In this document: positions 1 through 8,631 of the stretch, one piece after another
Layout of the letters: every line of letters starts with the position of its first letter
How positions within the stretch are numbered: position 1 is the stretch's first letter
NCBI GenBank assembly: GCA_016707705.1
Contig: JADJHD010000016.1
Location: 122,205 to 186,204, forward strand
Direction: 5' to 3'
From: Bacteroidales bacterium
GTDB taxonomy: Bacteria > Bacteroidota > Bacteroidia > Bacteroidales > UBA4417
Length of the DNA: 64,000 nt
Made by a program: the position numbers and the translations under genes
Notes under the pieces: generated by a model
Seen by the model: only the letters and a program-made list of their open reading frames with translations
Database searches by the model: none
What the model was told of the DNA's origin: nothing

Positions 1-289
1 CCAGGCGACTGAGCCCCCTTACCGGAAGGGTATCGGTTTTATAACCCATAAAACTGACTATCAGCCTCTGATCCTTGATCCCTTGGCTTGACAGCCGGAA
101 TTCACCCTTCGAATCGGTGGTTGTTCCGCTTTGAGTATTTATCCAGTAGATATTCACTCCGGGCATGGACTGCTCATGCATGTTTGCATCCAGCTCATAA
201 ATTCTGCCTGAAACAGACTGTGAGTATGCTTTGGTATTCCAGCCAAGGCATAGCATCAGTATTGCCGCTGAAAATATTATTTTCTTCAT
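1..289 (-). CDS. TonB-dependent receptor, N-terminal part (cut by window edge)
   Basis: The reading frame opens with an ATG at 289 and runs off the left edge with no stop, giving 96 residues. It starts with a Lys-Lys hydrophobic signal peptide ending near KAYSQ. Next comes a carboxypeptidase-regulatory-like beta-sandwich, visible as VSGRIYELD, PGVNIYW, GTTTDSKGEF and SFMGYKT. That layout is typical of the N-terminal extension of Bacteroidota outer-membrane TonB-dependent receptors; the plug and barrel would lie outside the window. It sits about 110 bp downstream of an HYC_CC_PP gene on the same strand, a common pairing. A non-TonB protein with the same N-terminal domain cannot be excluded. 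Confidence 0.7.
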   Translation of the reverse strand, partial: MKKIIFSAAILMLCLGWNTKAYSQSVSGRIYELDANMHEQSMPGVNIYWINTQSGTTTDSKGEFRLSSQGIKDQRLIVSFMGYKTDTLPVRGLSRL

Positions 290-400
290 GTTGTTTGAAT
301 TGGTGACTGGTTTCTGATTCAGCCCGAAAAAGGGCTATAACACAAATCCCTGCAGATTTGCAGGGTAGAAACTGAACTTGCTCAAAAGGAAAGATTCCTT

Positions 401-883
401 TTAGCAATCACCAATAGAAGAAGGAATTCGTGGCTGATGCAGGAGGTACACCAGCTTTTTGCCCGAGGGTGGGGCAGGATCGTCACTTTGCTGTAAAACA
501 GTTCTGACAGGTATCACCGGCATCTCAACTCCGGGAACCAATTGAGGTATAGTAATTTCGGCAGTCAATACATTACCTGACGAAAGAATCCTTTCAAATG
601 AAGGGGTATTTACTTTCTGGTAATAATGGAAATTGTTGCAGCAACTCTTTTTCGAAATACCTGTTTTCAGTTCCTTGACAACCCTGAATGCAGTCTGTTC
701 TCCTTTTTCACAGCCACAGGATGCAAAATTCCTGGTGATTTCGGGGTAAAATGAAAAGCCGGAGCGGGACTGATGACAGAAATGAATATTAAGCGTTAAA
801 CCTGACACAGCAAGAATAAGGTACCCCGAAAATATCAGGTACATCAATCTGCTGATTCTGCTTTTAACCTTATATCTATGCAT
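401..883 (-). CDS. HYC_CC_PP family protein
   Basis: This 160-residue protein has one N-terminal membrane segment (about residues 12-32). Directly after it come a His-x-Cys motif (IHFCHQ), a CGC motif, a Cys-Cys pair (KSCCNN) and a Pro-Pro stretch (DPAPPSG). These spaced motifs define the Bacteroidota HYC_CC_PP family, whose function is not known to me. A frame extension to a TTG at 898 exists, but the ATG at 883 places the membrane helix normally and is preferred. The gene probably shares a transcript with the TonB receptor downstream. The Cys/His pattern suggests metal or redox chemistry at the envelope, which is inference only. Confidence 0.75.
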   Translation of the reverse strand: MHRYKVKSRISRLMYLIFSGYLILAVSGLTLNIHFCHQSRSGFSFYPEITRNFASCGCEKGEQTAFRVVKELKTGISKKSCCNNFHYYQKVNTPSFERILSSGNVLTAEITIPQLVPGVEMPVIPVRTVLQQSDDPAPPSGKKLVYLLHQPRIPSSIGDC

Positions 884-954
884 GGATTTCGACTGCAAGC
901 ATCAAAGATACATGCAAAAATCAAAATGTGTTAGAAAAGCTTGTTAATAAGATG

Positions 955-1911
955 TTAATCCAGCTTGCTTTGCAGGAAATTGGAGTTGCCGGTAATAATC
1001 CTCAGACTCTTCGGAATTATGGTAAACTCAAATGGAGTATGACCCAGAGATTCTCCGTCAACCTCTATATAAATCGGGGTAATGGAGCTGATTTTTATCT
1101 GGCTTGAGGTGTAGGTACTTACTTCCGGAAGCGCAGTGAAAGAGCCATCAAATAATTTTACCACATTCCTTATTACCTTGAATTTACCAATGGGCCTAAT
1201 GATAGTGAGATCAAACAATCCGTCATCGGGCTTAGCATTGGGGGCTTGCTTCATACCTCCACCATTAAACTGGCAAATTCCAACCGACATGCTGAAAACT
1301 TCCTGTAATAGGGTTTGGTCATCAAGAGCGATGGAAGTCTTAGTGAACTTGTAATAGAAAAGGCTGGAAAAAATATTGATGAAGTAGGAGAACGGATTCC
1401 CCTTCCCTTTTTCCTTCTGACGGTTTGTTTTCTTGGCAACCAGTGCATCGAAACCCATCCCGGCCATATTTATGAAATACCTGGTTTTCTCCTGTCCGAG
1501 TGAGGTAAAATACTTCAGCATACCCGCATCCTGAACAAATTCATTTCCCTTTGCAATGGTATCAATTGCCTCTTTGTAATCATTCGAGATATTGTACATC
1601 CTGCACCAGTCGTTACCTGTCCCAACAGGGATCATGGCAAGGGTAATTTCCGCAGGAGGAATGTGGTTCTGGGTGAAAATACCATTCACTACCTCATTCA
1701 GGGTTCCATCCCCTCCGACAACAATGATATTCCGGAATCCTTTCTCAATGTACTTTCTTGCAAGCTGCATTGCATGGTCGCGGTGTTCCGTAAAAATATT
1801 GATGTAATTGATTCCGGCTTCTCCAAGCAACCGGGCTATAGTGAGCCAGTCGTGCTGACCTTTACGTTTACCTGCATTGGGATTTACTATAACAAACCAT
1901 TCAGTAGCCAT
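955..1911 (-). CDS. diacylglycerol kinase family lipid kinase
   Basis: The 318-residue protein has the full-length DAGK catalytic fold of the DgkB/YegS/BmrU group. It starts with the nucleotide-binding strand FVIVNPNAGKRKG, followed by the family signature GGDGTLNEVVNG (about residues 65-76) and a PVGTGNDWCR segment that contacts ATP. The C-terminal half carries the expected DGLFDLTII and VDGE stretches. Such enzymes phosphorylate diacylglycerol or related lipids at the inner membrane surface. The exact lipid (diacylglycerol, sphingolipid base or undecaprenol-like) cannot be read from sequence. It is transcribed alone, facing away from its neighbours by gaps of about 70-120 bp. Confidence 0.85.
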   Translation of the reverse strand: MATEWFVIVNPNAGKRKGQHDWLTIARLLGEAGINYINIFTEHRDHAMQLARKYIEKGFRNIIVVGGDGTLNEVVNGIFTQNHIPPAEITLAMIPVGTGNDWCRMYNISNDYKEAIDTIAKGNEFVQDAGMLKYFTSLGQEKTRYFINMAGMGFDALVAKKTNRQKEKGKGNPFSYFINIFSSLFYYKFTKTSIALDDQTLLQEVFSMSVGICQFNGGGMKQAPNAKPDDGLFDLTIIRPIGKFKVIRNVVKLFDGSFTALPEVSTYTSSQIKISSITPIYIEVDGESLGHTPFEFTIIPKSLRIITGNSNFLQSKLD

Positions 1912-2030
1912 GCGATGAGTTTTTTAAGCAACGGAAAGTAAAGATACAATTTCAACCTTACCCTGCCATTTTACACAAATAAATTTGGCTGTCAGGACTT
2001 ATCCCGGCATTTCTCTAACTCCCTGTTCCC

Positions 2031-2792
2031 CTACCCTGACCTTGTATTCATATATAGTTGCCTCAGTTTTGCATACTTCAGAAAGGTTGCGTGAGCAGAA
2101 ACTACACTAATCGTGAATCCATAAAATCCATCCAGAAATCCTGACTTTATAAAATACATCTTCAAAAACATCAGGCTCGGGTTTACAAGTAATCTCCAAA
2201 TGGGAGCTTTTACACCTGAATCAAACATCTTCTTCGCAGAATAATCAGTAAACTTATCCATCTTCAGAATATGCCCACTGATTGAATGATAGGAATAATG
2301 CAGCAAATCCCCATTCAGATGCTGAATACGGTTGCTTTCAACTATAAACTTCTCATGAATGACAGCATCATCCCACCTCGACTTCCTTCTGTCCGTCAGC
2401 CTTATCTTACGGTCGGGATACCATCCGCAATGCCTGATCCATTTGCCGCAGTAATTATTCAAGCGGTTCATGGTATATCCGTCGTATTGCGGATTTTCCT
2501 TGACGCCTGCAATGGATCTCCTCAGTTCTTCTGAGAGGGCTTCATCAGCATCCAGCGACAGCACCAAATCATTGCTGGCAAGGTCAAGAGCCATATTCTT
2601 CTGTGCACCATAACCCTTGAAGGCTTCCTTATGGACAATGGCTCCCATCTTCCTGCTAATAGCCTCAGTTTGATCGGTACTGAAAGAATCCAGCACAACA
2701 ACCTCATCAGCTATGCCCTGAACGGATTCAATACACCTGCCAATGTGCGCTTCCTCGTTATAAGTAATGATCACTACTGATAGCTTCGCCAT
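2031..2792 (-). CDS. glycosyltransferase family 2 (WaaE/KdtX-like)
   Basis: This 253-residue GT-A glycosyltransferase begins MAKLSVVIITYNEE, the GT2 nucleotide-sugar strand. It has VVLDSFSTDQT in place of the usual first acidic motif and LSLDADEAL as the metal-binding DxD region. The middle part (NYCGKWIRHCGWYPDRKIRL, plus the WDDAVIHEKF segment) is characteristic of the WaaE/KdtX-like subgroup that adds sugars to the lipopolysaccharide inner core. A short hydrophobic stretch near residues 200-235 could mediate membrane association. Acceptor and donor cannot be told from sequence. There is no glycan gene cluster around it, so it is a single dispersed LPS gene. Confidence 0.85.
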   Translation of the reverse strand: MAKLSVVIITYNEEAHIGRCIESVQGIADEVVVLDSFSTDQTEAISRKMGAIVHKEAFKGYGAQKNMALDLASNDLVLSLDADEALSEELRRSIAGVKENPQYDGYTMNRLNNYCGKWIRHCGWYPDRKIRLTDRRKSRWDDAVIHEKFIVESNRIQHLNGDLLHYSYHSISGHILKMDKFTDYSAKKMFDSGVKAPIWRLLVNPSLMFLKMYFIKSGFLDGFYGFTISVVSAHATFLKYAKLRQLYMNTRSG

Positions 2793-2897
2793 ATTCCAAC
2801 TTCTGTCAGGAACAAATGTAAGGAGTTTTAAATTGCAGCGAAAAAAAAGTCCCTGTGGATGTGTGGAGCATTCTGCATAATAAACAGAATAATTCCC

Positions 2898-2905
2898 TAA
2901 GTTTG
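2898..2905 (+). promoter_or_regulatory. -7 promoter element for the DUF3795 gene
   Basis: TAAGTTTG matches the Bacteroidota -7 consensus TAnnTTTG exactly and lies 47 bp before the ATG at 2953. No convincing -33 TTTG is seen at the usual distance. Confidence 0.4.
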
Positions 2906-2952
2906 ACAGGATAAATCAACGCTTTCTTCTCCACACTTCCAATTAAAATATC

Positions 2953-3237
2953 ATGTTACTTTCAGCTTGCGGACTAATTTGCGATGAGTGCGAATTCTTC
3001 GGTAAAGAATGCAACGGATGCCATGCCGTTAAAGGTCAGACCTTCTGGGCAAAGGAAATGATGCCCAATAAAACATGCCCTCTCTACAATTGCTCAGTGA
3101 ATGAAAAAGGAATTAAAGACTGTGGAGCCTGCCATGAACTTCCTTGCAAGACTTTCCGTGAAATGAAAGATCCAAACAGCACCGAGGAAGAGCATCAGCA
3201 ATCATTGATTGTCAGGGTTGAAAGACTGAAAGCCTAA
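2953..3237 (+). CDS. DUF3795 domain-containing protein
   Basis: This 94-residue cytoplasmic protein has ten cysteines in repeated pairs: CGLICDEC, CNGC, CPLYNC, CGAC and a final LPC. The pattern fits DUF3795, a small cysteine-rich family common in anaerobes and assumed to bind zinc or an iron-sulfur cluster. Its cellular role is unknown. It has its own likely promoter and is the only plus-strand gene among minus-strand neighbours, so it appears to be monocistronic. The ATG at 2953 places the conserved CGLICDEC at residues 6-13, as usual for the family. Confidence 0.8.
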   Translation: MLLSACGLICDECEFFGKECNGCHAVKGQTFWAKEMMPNKTCPLYNCSVNEKGIKDCGACHELPCKTFREMKDPNSTEEEHQQSLIVRVERLKA

Positions 3238-3400
3238 ATAGAGAAAGGAATTCTTAGCCTCTTTTCTTTTTCACTTCTTTTGGGTTAAGAACCGGCATAG
3301 AGTCTTGTTTATCATCAAGGAATCAGCATAACTCACCGCTTCTTGCATGTGAGAAATCTCTTATTAAGATGAGCTTAGGACTTCGATTCAGAAGCAGGGA

Positions 3401-4735
3401 TCAGATAACCTTTTCCCGCCATTTTCCCTTTTTAAGATAGAGAAATGAAAGTATTCCAAGGAATAAGGCATAAATCCATTCACTGGTCCAAACCAGTTCA
3501 ACAGGCTTCTTCAGGGATATTGCAATAAACCAGGTATAAACGACATAAATAACGAGCGTAATTATCTCGATTATCAGGGTTATGCGAGTATTGCCTGTCC
3601 CCAGGACAGCATTGAACAGTATACTCGAAAGCGAAAACATCAGTAAAGCTCCGAGTATGATATAAAATGTAGGAATCGTAGCCAGAATAAGACTTTGGTC
3701 GTTTGTAAAAATTCCAATTATGGAATGAGGAAATAATGCCGCAAGCGAAACAACTCCAATCAGCAGTAATGAGCTGAAACCAATTATCCGTATCGTGACA
3801 GGCAATACCTGCTCCTTCTTACCTTCTCCAATCACATTGCTGACCATCGAATTGGTTACCGATGCCAAAGCCCAGCCCGGAATCATCAGGAACATATAGA
3901 TTGATCTGGCTATATTACTCACTGCCAAAGGCCTTTCCCCCATCTTCTCAATAATCAGGAAGAACACAAACCAAACACTGAGTGAAAGCACATACTGAAT
4001 CATTACAAAAACAGAAACTTCCAGTGTACTCTTTATTTCTTTCCATTCAGGCCTGACCCATTTGAATAGCTGGTATTGCTTTAGCCGTGGATTCCTGAAA
4101 GTGATGACAAACAGGAATGTCAATGCCACAACTTCTGAAATGGCTGATGCAATGGCAGCACCGGCAATTCCCATCTCAGGAAATCCAAATTTTCCGAAAA
4201 TCAGGCCATAATCCAGAAACACATTCACACCTGCCATAATCGCTGAACTGGCACTCAAATAGCGGGTAAAATTGATTCCTGTATAGAATGAGCGAAACAA
4301 GAGGGTTCCGGTTGCAAAAAATAAACCGAAGATTCTGTACTTCAGGTAGACGACTGAAGTATTATATATTGCCTCTGATGCCACAATAACCTTGAGCAAG
4401 GGAGGGGCCAGAAACATAATTAAAAGGGTCACTACAAAGGAAGTAATGGCAAGAAAATAGAAACTGTTGTCGAAAATATTCCCAATCCTGCTGTAGTCTT
4501 TCTCCCCATAACGCCTTGCCACGAGAATCTGAACCCCGGTGGTAAAACCAAACCCAACCATGAAAAGGATAATATAGAATAGTCCACCAATGGCCGACCC
4601 TCCAAGTTCTGCTTCTCCAACCCTCCCAAGAAAGGCAGTATCAGTCACACCCACAATATTCTGAGCAAGCATGCTGATAATGATAGGCCAGGCTATCTCC
4701 CAAATCATCTTTAAGGAAGGAATCTCTTTATTCAA
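3401..4735 (-). CDS. MATE family efflux transporter
   Basis: The 444-residue protein is polytopic (about 12 membrane segments). It begins with the MATE hallmark WPIIISMLAQNIVGVTDTAFLGRVGEAELG and repeats the two-bundle architecture around residue 230. Members export drugs or metabolites in exchange for sodium or protons; the substrate cannot be inferred. The frame opens at a TTG (4735). An ATG nine codons in (4708) would also leave the first helix intact and may be the real start. It is a single gene, about 110 bp downstream of the omega-amidase gene on the same strand. Confidence 0.88.
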   Translation of the reverse strand: MNKEIPSLKMIWEIAWPIIISMLAQNIVGVTDTAFLGRVGEAELGGSAIGGLFYIILFMVGFGFTTGVQILVARRYGEKDYSRIGNIFDNSFYFLAITSFVVTLLIMFLAPPLLKVIVASEAIYNTSVVYLKYRIFGLFFATGTLLFRSFYTGINFTRYLSASSAIMAGVNVFLDYGLIFGKFGFPEMGIAGAAIASAISEVVALTFLFVITFRNPRLKQYQLFKWVRPEWKEIKSTLEVSVFVMIQYVLSLSVWFVFFLIIEKMGERPLAVSNIARSIYMFLMIPGWALASVTNSMVSNVIGEGKKEQVLPVTIRIIGFSSLLLIGVVSLAALFPHSIIGIFTNDQSLILATIPTFYIILGALLMFSLSSILFNAVLGTGNTRITLIIEIITLVIYVVYTWFIAISLKKPVELVWTSEWIYALFLGILSFLYLKKGKWREKVI

Positions 4736-4845
4736 AACTTTAATAATTAACGTTTATATAACCTGATCTCAGGCGATTTTGTTTCCCATAATGACATGAA
4801 TCACTATGAATGTCTTTCTATATTGTTTGATTGTATACGGCTGTA

Positions 4846-5637
4846 TTAAGCAATTGTAAACCTGTCCCAGTCCATTCCGAATGCGAAGCTCTTTCTGAAT
4901 TTACTCAACTCCTCATAATCCAGAGTTTGAGAAATAATCTCCGACTGGTTCAATGCTGCTGAATTCAAATGTTCTCCTTTGAAATCAATAACAGCCGAAT
5001 CGCCCTGATATTTAACACCCTTGCCATCTTCTCCAATTCTGTTCACTCCAATCAGGTAACTCTGGTTCTCAATTGCACGGGCTATCAATAACTGCCTAAA
5101 AGCATAGCTCCTGCTTGCAGGCCAGTTTGCCATGTAAATAAGCAAATCATATTCATACTGCCCATCCTCGAAGGTATTCTTGCTCCAAACCGGGAAACGC
5201 AGATCGTAGCATACCAGCGGACAAATCTTCCAGCCTTTCAGTTCCACAATCAACTTTGAATTCCCTGCCGAAAACTGAAGATGCTCATTCCCCAGCCTGA
5301 ATAAATGACGCTTATTGTAATGCTCATGGCTGCCATTAGGACGCATCCAGACCAATCGGTTGAAATACTCTCCGTTTTCAGTAATTACCAGACTACCGCT
5401 GATAACACATCCAAGGCGGGCAGACTGCTCTGCCAGCCACTGCATTCCCATTCCGTCGGGAGTTTCAGCAATGGCCTGAGGCTCCACCACAAAACCAGTG
5501 TTGAACATCTCAGGCAGTACGATAAGGTCAGGAATTTGTTCAAACTTGCTGAACTGCTCCTCAAAGTTCCGGAGGTTTCTTTCTTTGTCCTGCCAAACGA
5601 GGTCAGCCTGTATCAATGAAACTGATAGCGCTTCCAT
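4846..5637 (-). CDS. carbon-nitrogen hydrolase, probable omega-amidase (YafV-like)
   Basis: The 263-residue nitrilase-superfamily enzyme shows the complete Glu-Lys-Cys triad: Glu in VLPEMFNTGF, Lys in YNKRHLFRLG and Cys in LVCYDLRFP. Its length and motif context match YafV/Nit2-type omega-amidases, which hydrolyse alpha-ketoglutaramate or alpha-keto-methylthiobutyramate-type amides to the free acid. The gene starts 46 bp after the stop of a methionine/glutamine-type aminotransferase on the same strand. That arrangement supports transaminase-omega-amidase coupling. The alternative is a general amidase of unknown substrate. Confidence 0.8.
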   Translation of the reverse strand: MEALSVSLIQADLVWQDKERNLRNFEEQFSKFEQIPDLIVLPEMFNTGFVVEPQAIAETPDGMGMQWLAEQSARLGCVISGSLVITENGEYFNRLVWMRPNGSHEHYNKRHLFRLGNEHLQFSAGNSKLIVELKGWKICPLVCYDLRFPVWSKNTFEDGQYEYDLLIYMANWPASRSYAFRQLLIARAIENQSYLIGVNRIGEDGKGVKYQGDSAVIDFKGEHLNSAALNQSEIISQTLDYEELSKFRKSFAFGMDWDRFTIA

Positions 5638-5683
5638 TATGGGTATAGATTCAGAATTGTACTATTTATGGCTTTTTATTGAA

Positions 5684-6841
5684 CTAAATCCTGCAAAGTA
5701 TTTCGGCTGCCTGCTCCAGGGTTTCAGTGGTCTTGGCAAAACAAAACCTCAGTACCTGATGATCTTCCTTATCATGATAGAAAGGAGATACCGGAACCGA
5801 TGCCACACCAAATTCACGGGTCAGACGAATCGCGAAATCCGTCTCTGCCTCATCAGAAATCCTGCTGTAATCCAGTAGCTGGAAATAGGTTCCATAAGAA
5901 GGAATAATTGTAAACCTCGATCCTGAAACCAATTCTGCAAATAAATCCCGCTTTTGCTGATAAAAGGATGGCAAATTGAGGTAGTTCTCCCTATCCGCGA
6001 GGTAATCGGCCATTGCATACTGCATGGGAGTATTTCCGGCAAACACAATGAACTGATGAGCCTTCCTGAATTCAGCCATCAGATTGGCCGGAGCAAGTAC
6101 GAACCCGGTCTTCCAGCCTGTGGTATGAAATGTCTTTCCAAAGGATCCGATTACAAAACTCCGCTCAGCCAGCGATGGATACCAGCAAATGCTTTCATGG
6201 CGCTTGCCATCAAAAATCAAATGCTCATATACTTCATCACTTAAAATCGTAATGTCACTTCCCTTTGTAATCTTATCGAGTTCCTCAAGATCAGCAGCTG
6301 TAAGCACCGAACCTGTTGGATTATGGGGTGTATTGATAATGATCATGCGGGTTCTGGAACTGAGCATGCTCCTGATCTCCGGCCAGTTTACAGTGTATCC
6401 CGGGACTTCCAGTGATGAATACCTTACGATGCCACCATTCAATTCAACGGCGGGAGCATAGCTGTCGTAAGCGGGTTCAATCACCACGACCTCATCTCCG
6501 GGCCTGATCATAGCTGCAACAACAGTATAAATGGCCTGGGTGGCTCCGGCAGTGATATTGATTTCGTGTTGCGGATCATACGTAAATCCATAGGTATCCT
6601 TAACCTTGGCAGCTATGGCTTCACGCAATGCAAGTACACCCTGCATGGGTGCATACTGGTTCATGCCCTTGTGCATGTAGTGATTAACCAGCTCAATCAA
6701 CTTCTCTGAAACCGGGAAATTGGGGAATCCCTGTGACAGGTTAATGGCACCTACCTCATTTGCAAGTCCTGACATAATTGCAAATATGGAGGTGCCGGTA
6801 TTGGGTAATTTTGACACGAGATTTCCCTTGAAAGTAACCAT
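5684..6841 (-). CDS. PLP-dependent aminotransferase, methionine/glutamine type (YbdL-like)
   Basis: This 385-residue fold-type I aminotransferase has the N-terminal INLSQGFPNFPVSEKL segment. It also has the substrate-binding NTPHNPTGS motif, SDEVYEH, and the Schiff-base lysine in SFGKTFHTTGWK. The closest recognisable relatives are YbdL (methionine aminotransferase) and glutamine transaminase K/kynurenine aminotransferase. The frame is open upstream to a TTG at 6904, but the ATG at 6841 gives the usual N-terminus and is used here. The omega-amidase gene follows at 46 bp, suggesting one transcript that transaminates a 2-oxoacid with glutamine or methionine and then deamidates the by-product. 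Confidence 0.85.
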   Translation of the reverse strand: MVTFKGNLVSKLPNTGTSIFAIMSGLANEVGAINLSQGFPNFPVSEKLIELVNHYMHKGMNQYAPMQGVLALREAIAAKVKDTYGFTYDPQHEINITAGATQAIYTVVAAMIRPGDEVVVIEPAYDSYAPAVELNGGIVRYSSLEVPGYTVNWPEIRSMLSSRTRMIIINTPHNPTGSVLTAADLEELDKITKGSDITILSDEVYEHLIFDGKRHESICWYPSLAERSFVIGSFGKTFHTTGWKTGFVLAPANLMAEFRKAHQFIVFAGNTPMQYAMADYLADRENYLNLPSFYQQKRDLFAELVSGSRFTIIPSYGTYFQLLDYSRISDEAETDFAIRLTREFGVASVPVSPFYHDKEDHQVLRFCFAKTTETLEQAAEILCRI

Positions 6842-6995
6842 AATCCAGCTATTTAAATAGTTGTCAAAGGTACAGCTATTTTGCTTCCTCAGCCCGCTTG
6901 CCAAACTTCCTTCCCGAATGTGAATTTAAGGTTAAAACCCTTGGTTTCCTTGATTTTTAACGTTATTTACATGTCAATTTAATCGATGTTTTTAT

Positions 6996-7003
6996 TACCT
7001 TCG
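6996..7003 (+). promoter_or_regulatory. possible -7 element for pgk
   Basis: TACCTTCG differs by one base from TAnnTTTG and lies 27 bp before the pgk ATG at 7031. A highly expressed glycolytic gene is expected to have its own promoter here. Confidence 0.35.
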
Positions 7004-7030
7004 CACAAAATTTCAGAAAAACCATTTGAT

Positions 7031-8287
7031 ATGAAAACAGTTGATAATTACGACTTTACATCCAAGCGCGCCATTGTCCGCGTGGATTTTAATGTTCCAT
7101 TGGATGAAAATTTCAAAATCACCGATACAACCCGCATAGATGCAGCCATCCCGACCATTGAGAAGATTCTTTCTTCAGGTGGCTCCGTCATCCTCATGTC
7201 ACATCTCGGCAGACCAAAAGGTCCGTCAGCAAAGCTTTCCCTTAAGCATATCCTCCCCTATCTTTCTGAGAAACTGGGTAAAGATGTAAAGTTCGCTGAT
7301 GACTGCATCGGACAGTCAGCTGTTGACCTTTCAGCAGCCCTCAAACCGGGTGATGTTATGCTTCTCGAAAATCTTCGTTTCTATGAAGAAGAAGAAGGCA
7401 AGCCTCGTCTGCCGGAAACCGTAACTGACGAAGAAAAGAAAGAAGCCAAAGCCAGGGTTAAGGAATCACAGAAGGAATTCACAAAGAAACTTGCCGGACT
7501 AGCTGATTGCTATGTAAACGATGCATTCGGGACAGCCCACCGCGCACATGCTTCAACAGCACTTATTGCAAAGTATTTCCCGAATGATAAAATGTTCGGT
7601 TACCTGATGCGCGACGAGGTTGCAGCCATTAAGAAAGTCCTGGAGGACAACAAGCGTCCTTTCACCGCAGTATTGGGTGGAGCAAAGGTTTCCAGCAAGA
7701 TTGAAATCATCAACCATCTGCTCAGCAAGGTAGATAACCTGGTTATTGGTGGCGGTATGATGTTCACATTCATCAAGGCTCAGGGCGGCAATATTGGCGG
7801 TTCACTGGTTGAGCCGGAATTTGTAGCTCTTGCTCAGAATATTCTTCAGGGCGCAAAGGAACTGGGTGTTAATATCCTGATTCCTGTGGATGCAATTGCA
7901 GCCAATGCCTTTGCTGATGATGCTGAGAAGAAACTCTGCAAATCAAACGAAATTCCTGACGGCTGGATGGGCCTTGATATCGGACCGGAAAGCGTTGAAA
8001 TGATTACCAAAGTTCTGAATGAATCCAAAACTATTCTCTGGAATGGTCCTATGGGTGTATTCGAACTCTGCAGCTTCCAGAAAGGAACCAAGGATGTAGC
8101 ACTTGCAGTTGCTGCAGCTACCGCCAATGGTGCCTTCTCACTGGTAGGTGGTGGCGACTCCGTTGCTGCCATCAATAAGTTTAAACTTGCCGATAAGGTA
8201 AGCTACGTTTCCACAGGCGGAGGCGCTATGCTTGAATCCATCGAAGGCAAGGAACTCCCTGGTGTAAAGGCTATACTCGAGGATTAA
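7031..8287 (+). CDS. pgk: phosphoglycerate kinase
   Basis: The 418-residue glycolytic enzyme transfers phosphate between 1,3-bisphosphoglycerate and ADP. It shows AIVRVDFNVPLD, the substrate-binding LMSHLGRPKG, LLENLRFYEEE and DAFGTAHRAHAS. The nucleotide-binding part has LGGAKVSSK, NGPMGVFE, and the C-terminal VGGGDSVAAI and STGGGAMLE. Length and motifs are complete. An in-frame ATG exists at 6986, but it would put 15 extra residues before the usual MKTVDNYDF start and would overlap the likely promoter. The gene is monocistronic, ending in a strong hairpin 20 bp downstream. Confidence 0.97.
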   Translation: MKTVDNYDFTSKRAIVRVDFNVPLDENFKITDTTRIDAAIPTIEKILSSGGSVILMSHLGRPKGPSAKLSLKHILPYLSEKLGKDVKFADDCIGQSAVDLSAALKPGDVMLLENLRFYEEEEGKPRLPETVTDEEKKEAKARVKESQKEFTKKLAGLADCYVNDAFGTAHRAHASTALIAKYFPNDKMFGYLMRDEVAAIKKVLEDNKRPFTAVLGGAKVSSKIEIINHLLSKVDNLVIGGGMMFTFIKAQGGNIGGSLVEPEFVALAQNILQGAKELGVNILIPVDAIAANAFADDAEKKLCKSNEIPDGWMGLDIGPESVEMITKVLNESKTILWNGPMGVFELCSFQKGTKDVALAVAAATANGAFSLVGGGDSVAAINKFKLADKVSYVSTGGGAMLESIEGKELPGVKAILED

Positions 8288-8307
8288 AAAAATCCAACCT
8301 CACCTTG

Positions 8308-8358
8308 AAAGGTTGCCCGAAAGTCTGACCCGGCTTTCACGGCAACCTTTCTTCTTTT
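8308..8358 (+). terminator. intrinsic terminator of pgk
   Basis: A 10-bp perfect stem, AAAGGTTGCC (8308-8317) with GGCAACCTTT (8341-8350), encloses a second stem GAAAG/CTTTC. It is followed by a pyrimidine run CTTCTTTT, 20 bp past the pgk stop. Confidence 0.85.
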
Positions 8359-8362
8359 GTCA

Positions 8363-8582
8363 GGGAATGGTCAGGCGATGGTCAGACAATGGTCATTCAA
8401 TAGTTAGGCGATGGTCAGGCAATGGTCAGGCGATGGTCAGACAATGGTCATTCAATAGTTAGGCGATGGTCAGACAATAGTCAAGTGATGGTCAGGCGAT
8501 GGTCAGACAATGGTCAGGCGATGGTCAGACAATGGTCAGACAATAGTCAGGCGATGGTCAGACAATAGTTAGACAATGGTCA
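8363..8582. repeat. tandem array: 20 exact-length copies of an 11-bp unit
   Basis: Twenty units of 11 bp follow one another without a single insertion or deletion. The main forms are GGCGATGGTCA (7 copies) and GACAATGGTCA (5 copies); variants include TTCAATAGTTA and GACAATAGTCA. The core TGGTCA or TAGTCA/TAGTTA is held at the end of every unit. A 44-bp block (units 2-5) recurs exactly at units 7-10, showing growth by duplication of multi-unit blocks. The period is not a multiple of three, and the array lies right after the pgk terminator, so it is not coding. The 11-bp period is close to one DNA helical turn. Direct repeats without spacers rule out a CRISPR array. Confidence 0.95.
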
Positions 8583-8631
8583 GGCTTAGGACAGGCAAAC
8601 GGATGGAAGATTGATTGTGTGGCTTATGCTT

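Noticed and set aside
8363..8582. CRISPR array
   Set aside because: Units are 11 bp, contiguous and without spacers; no cas genes are near.
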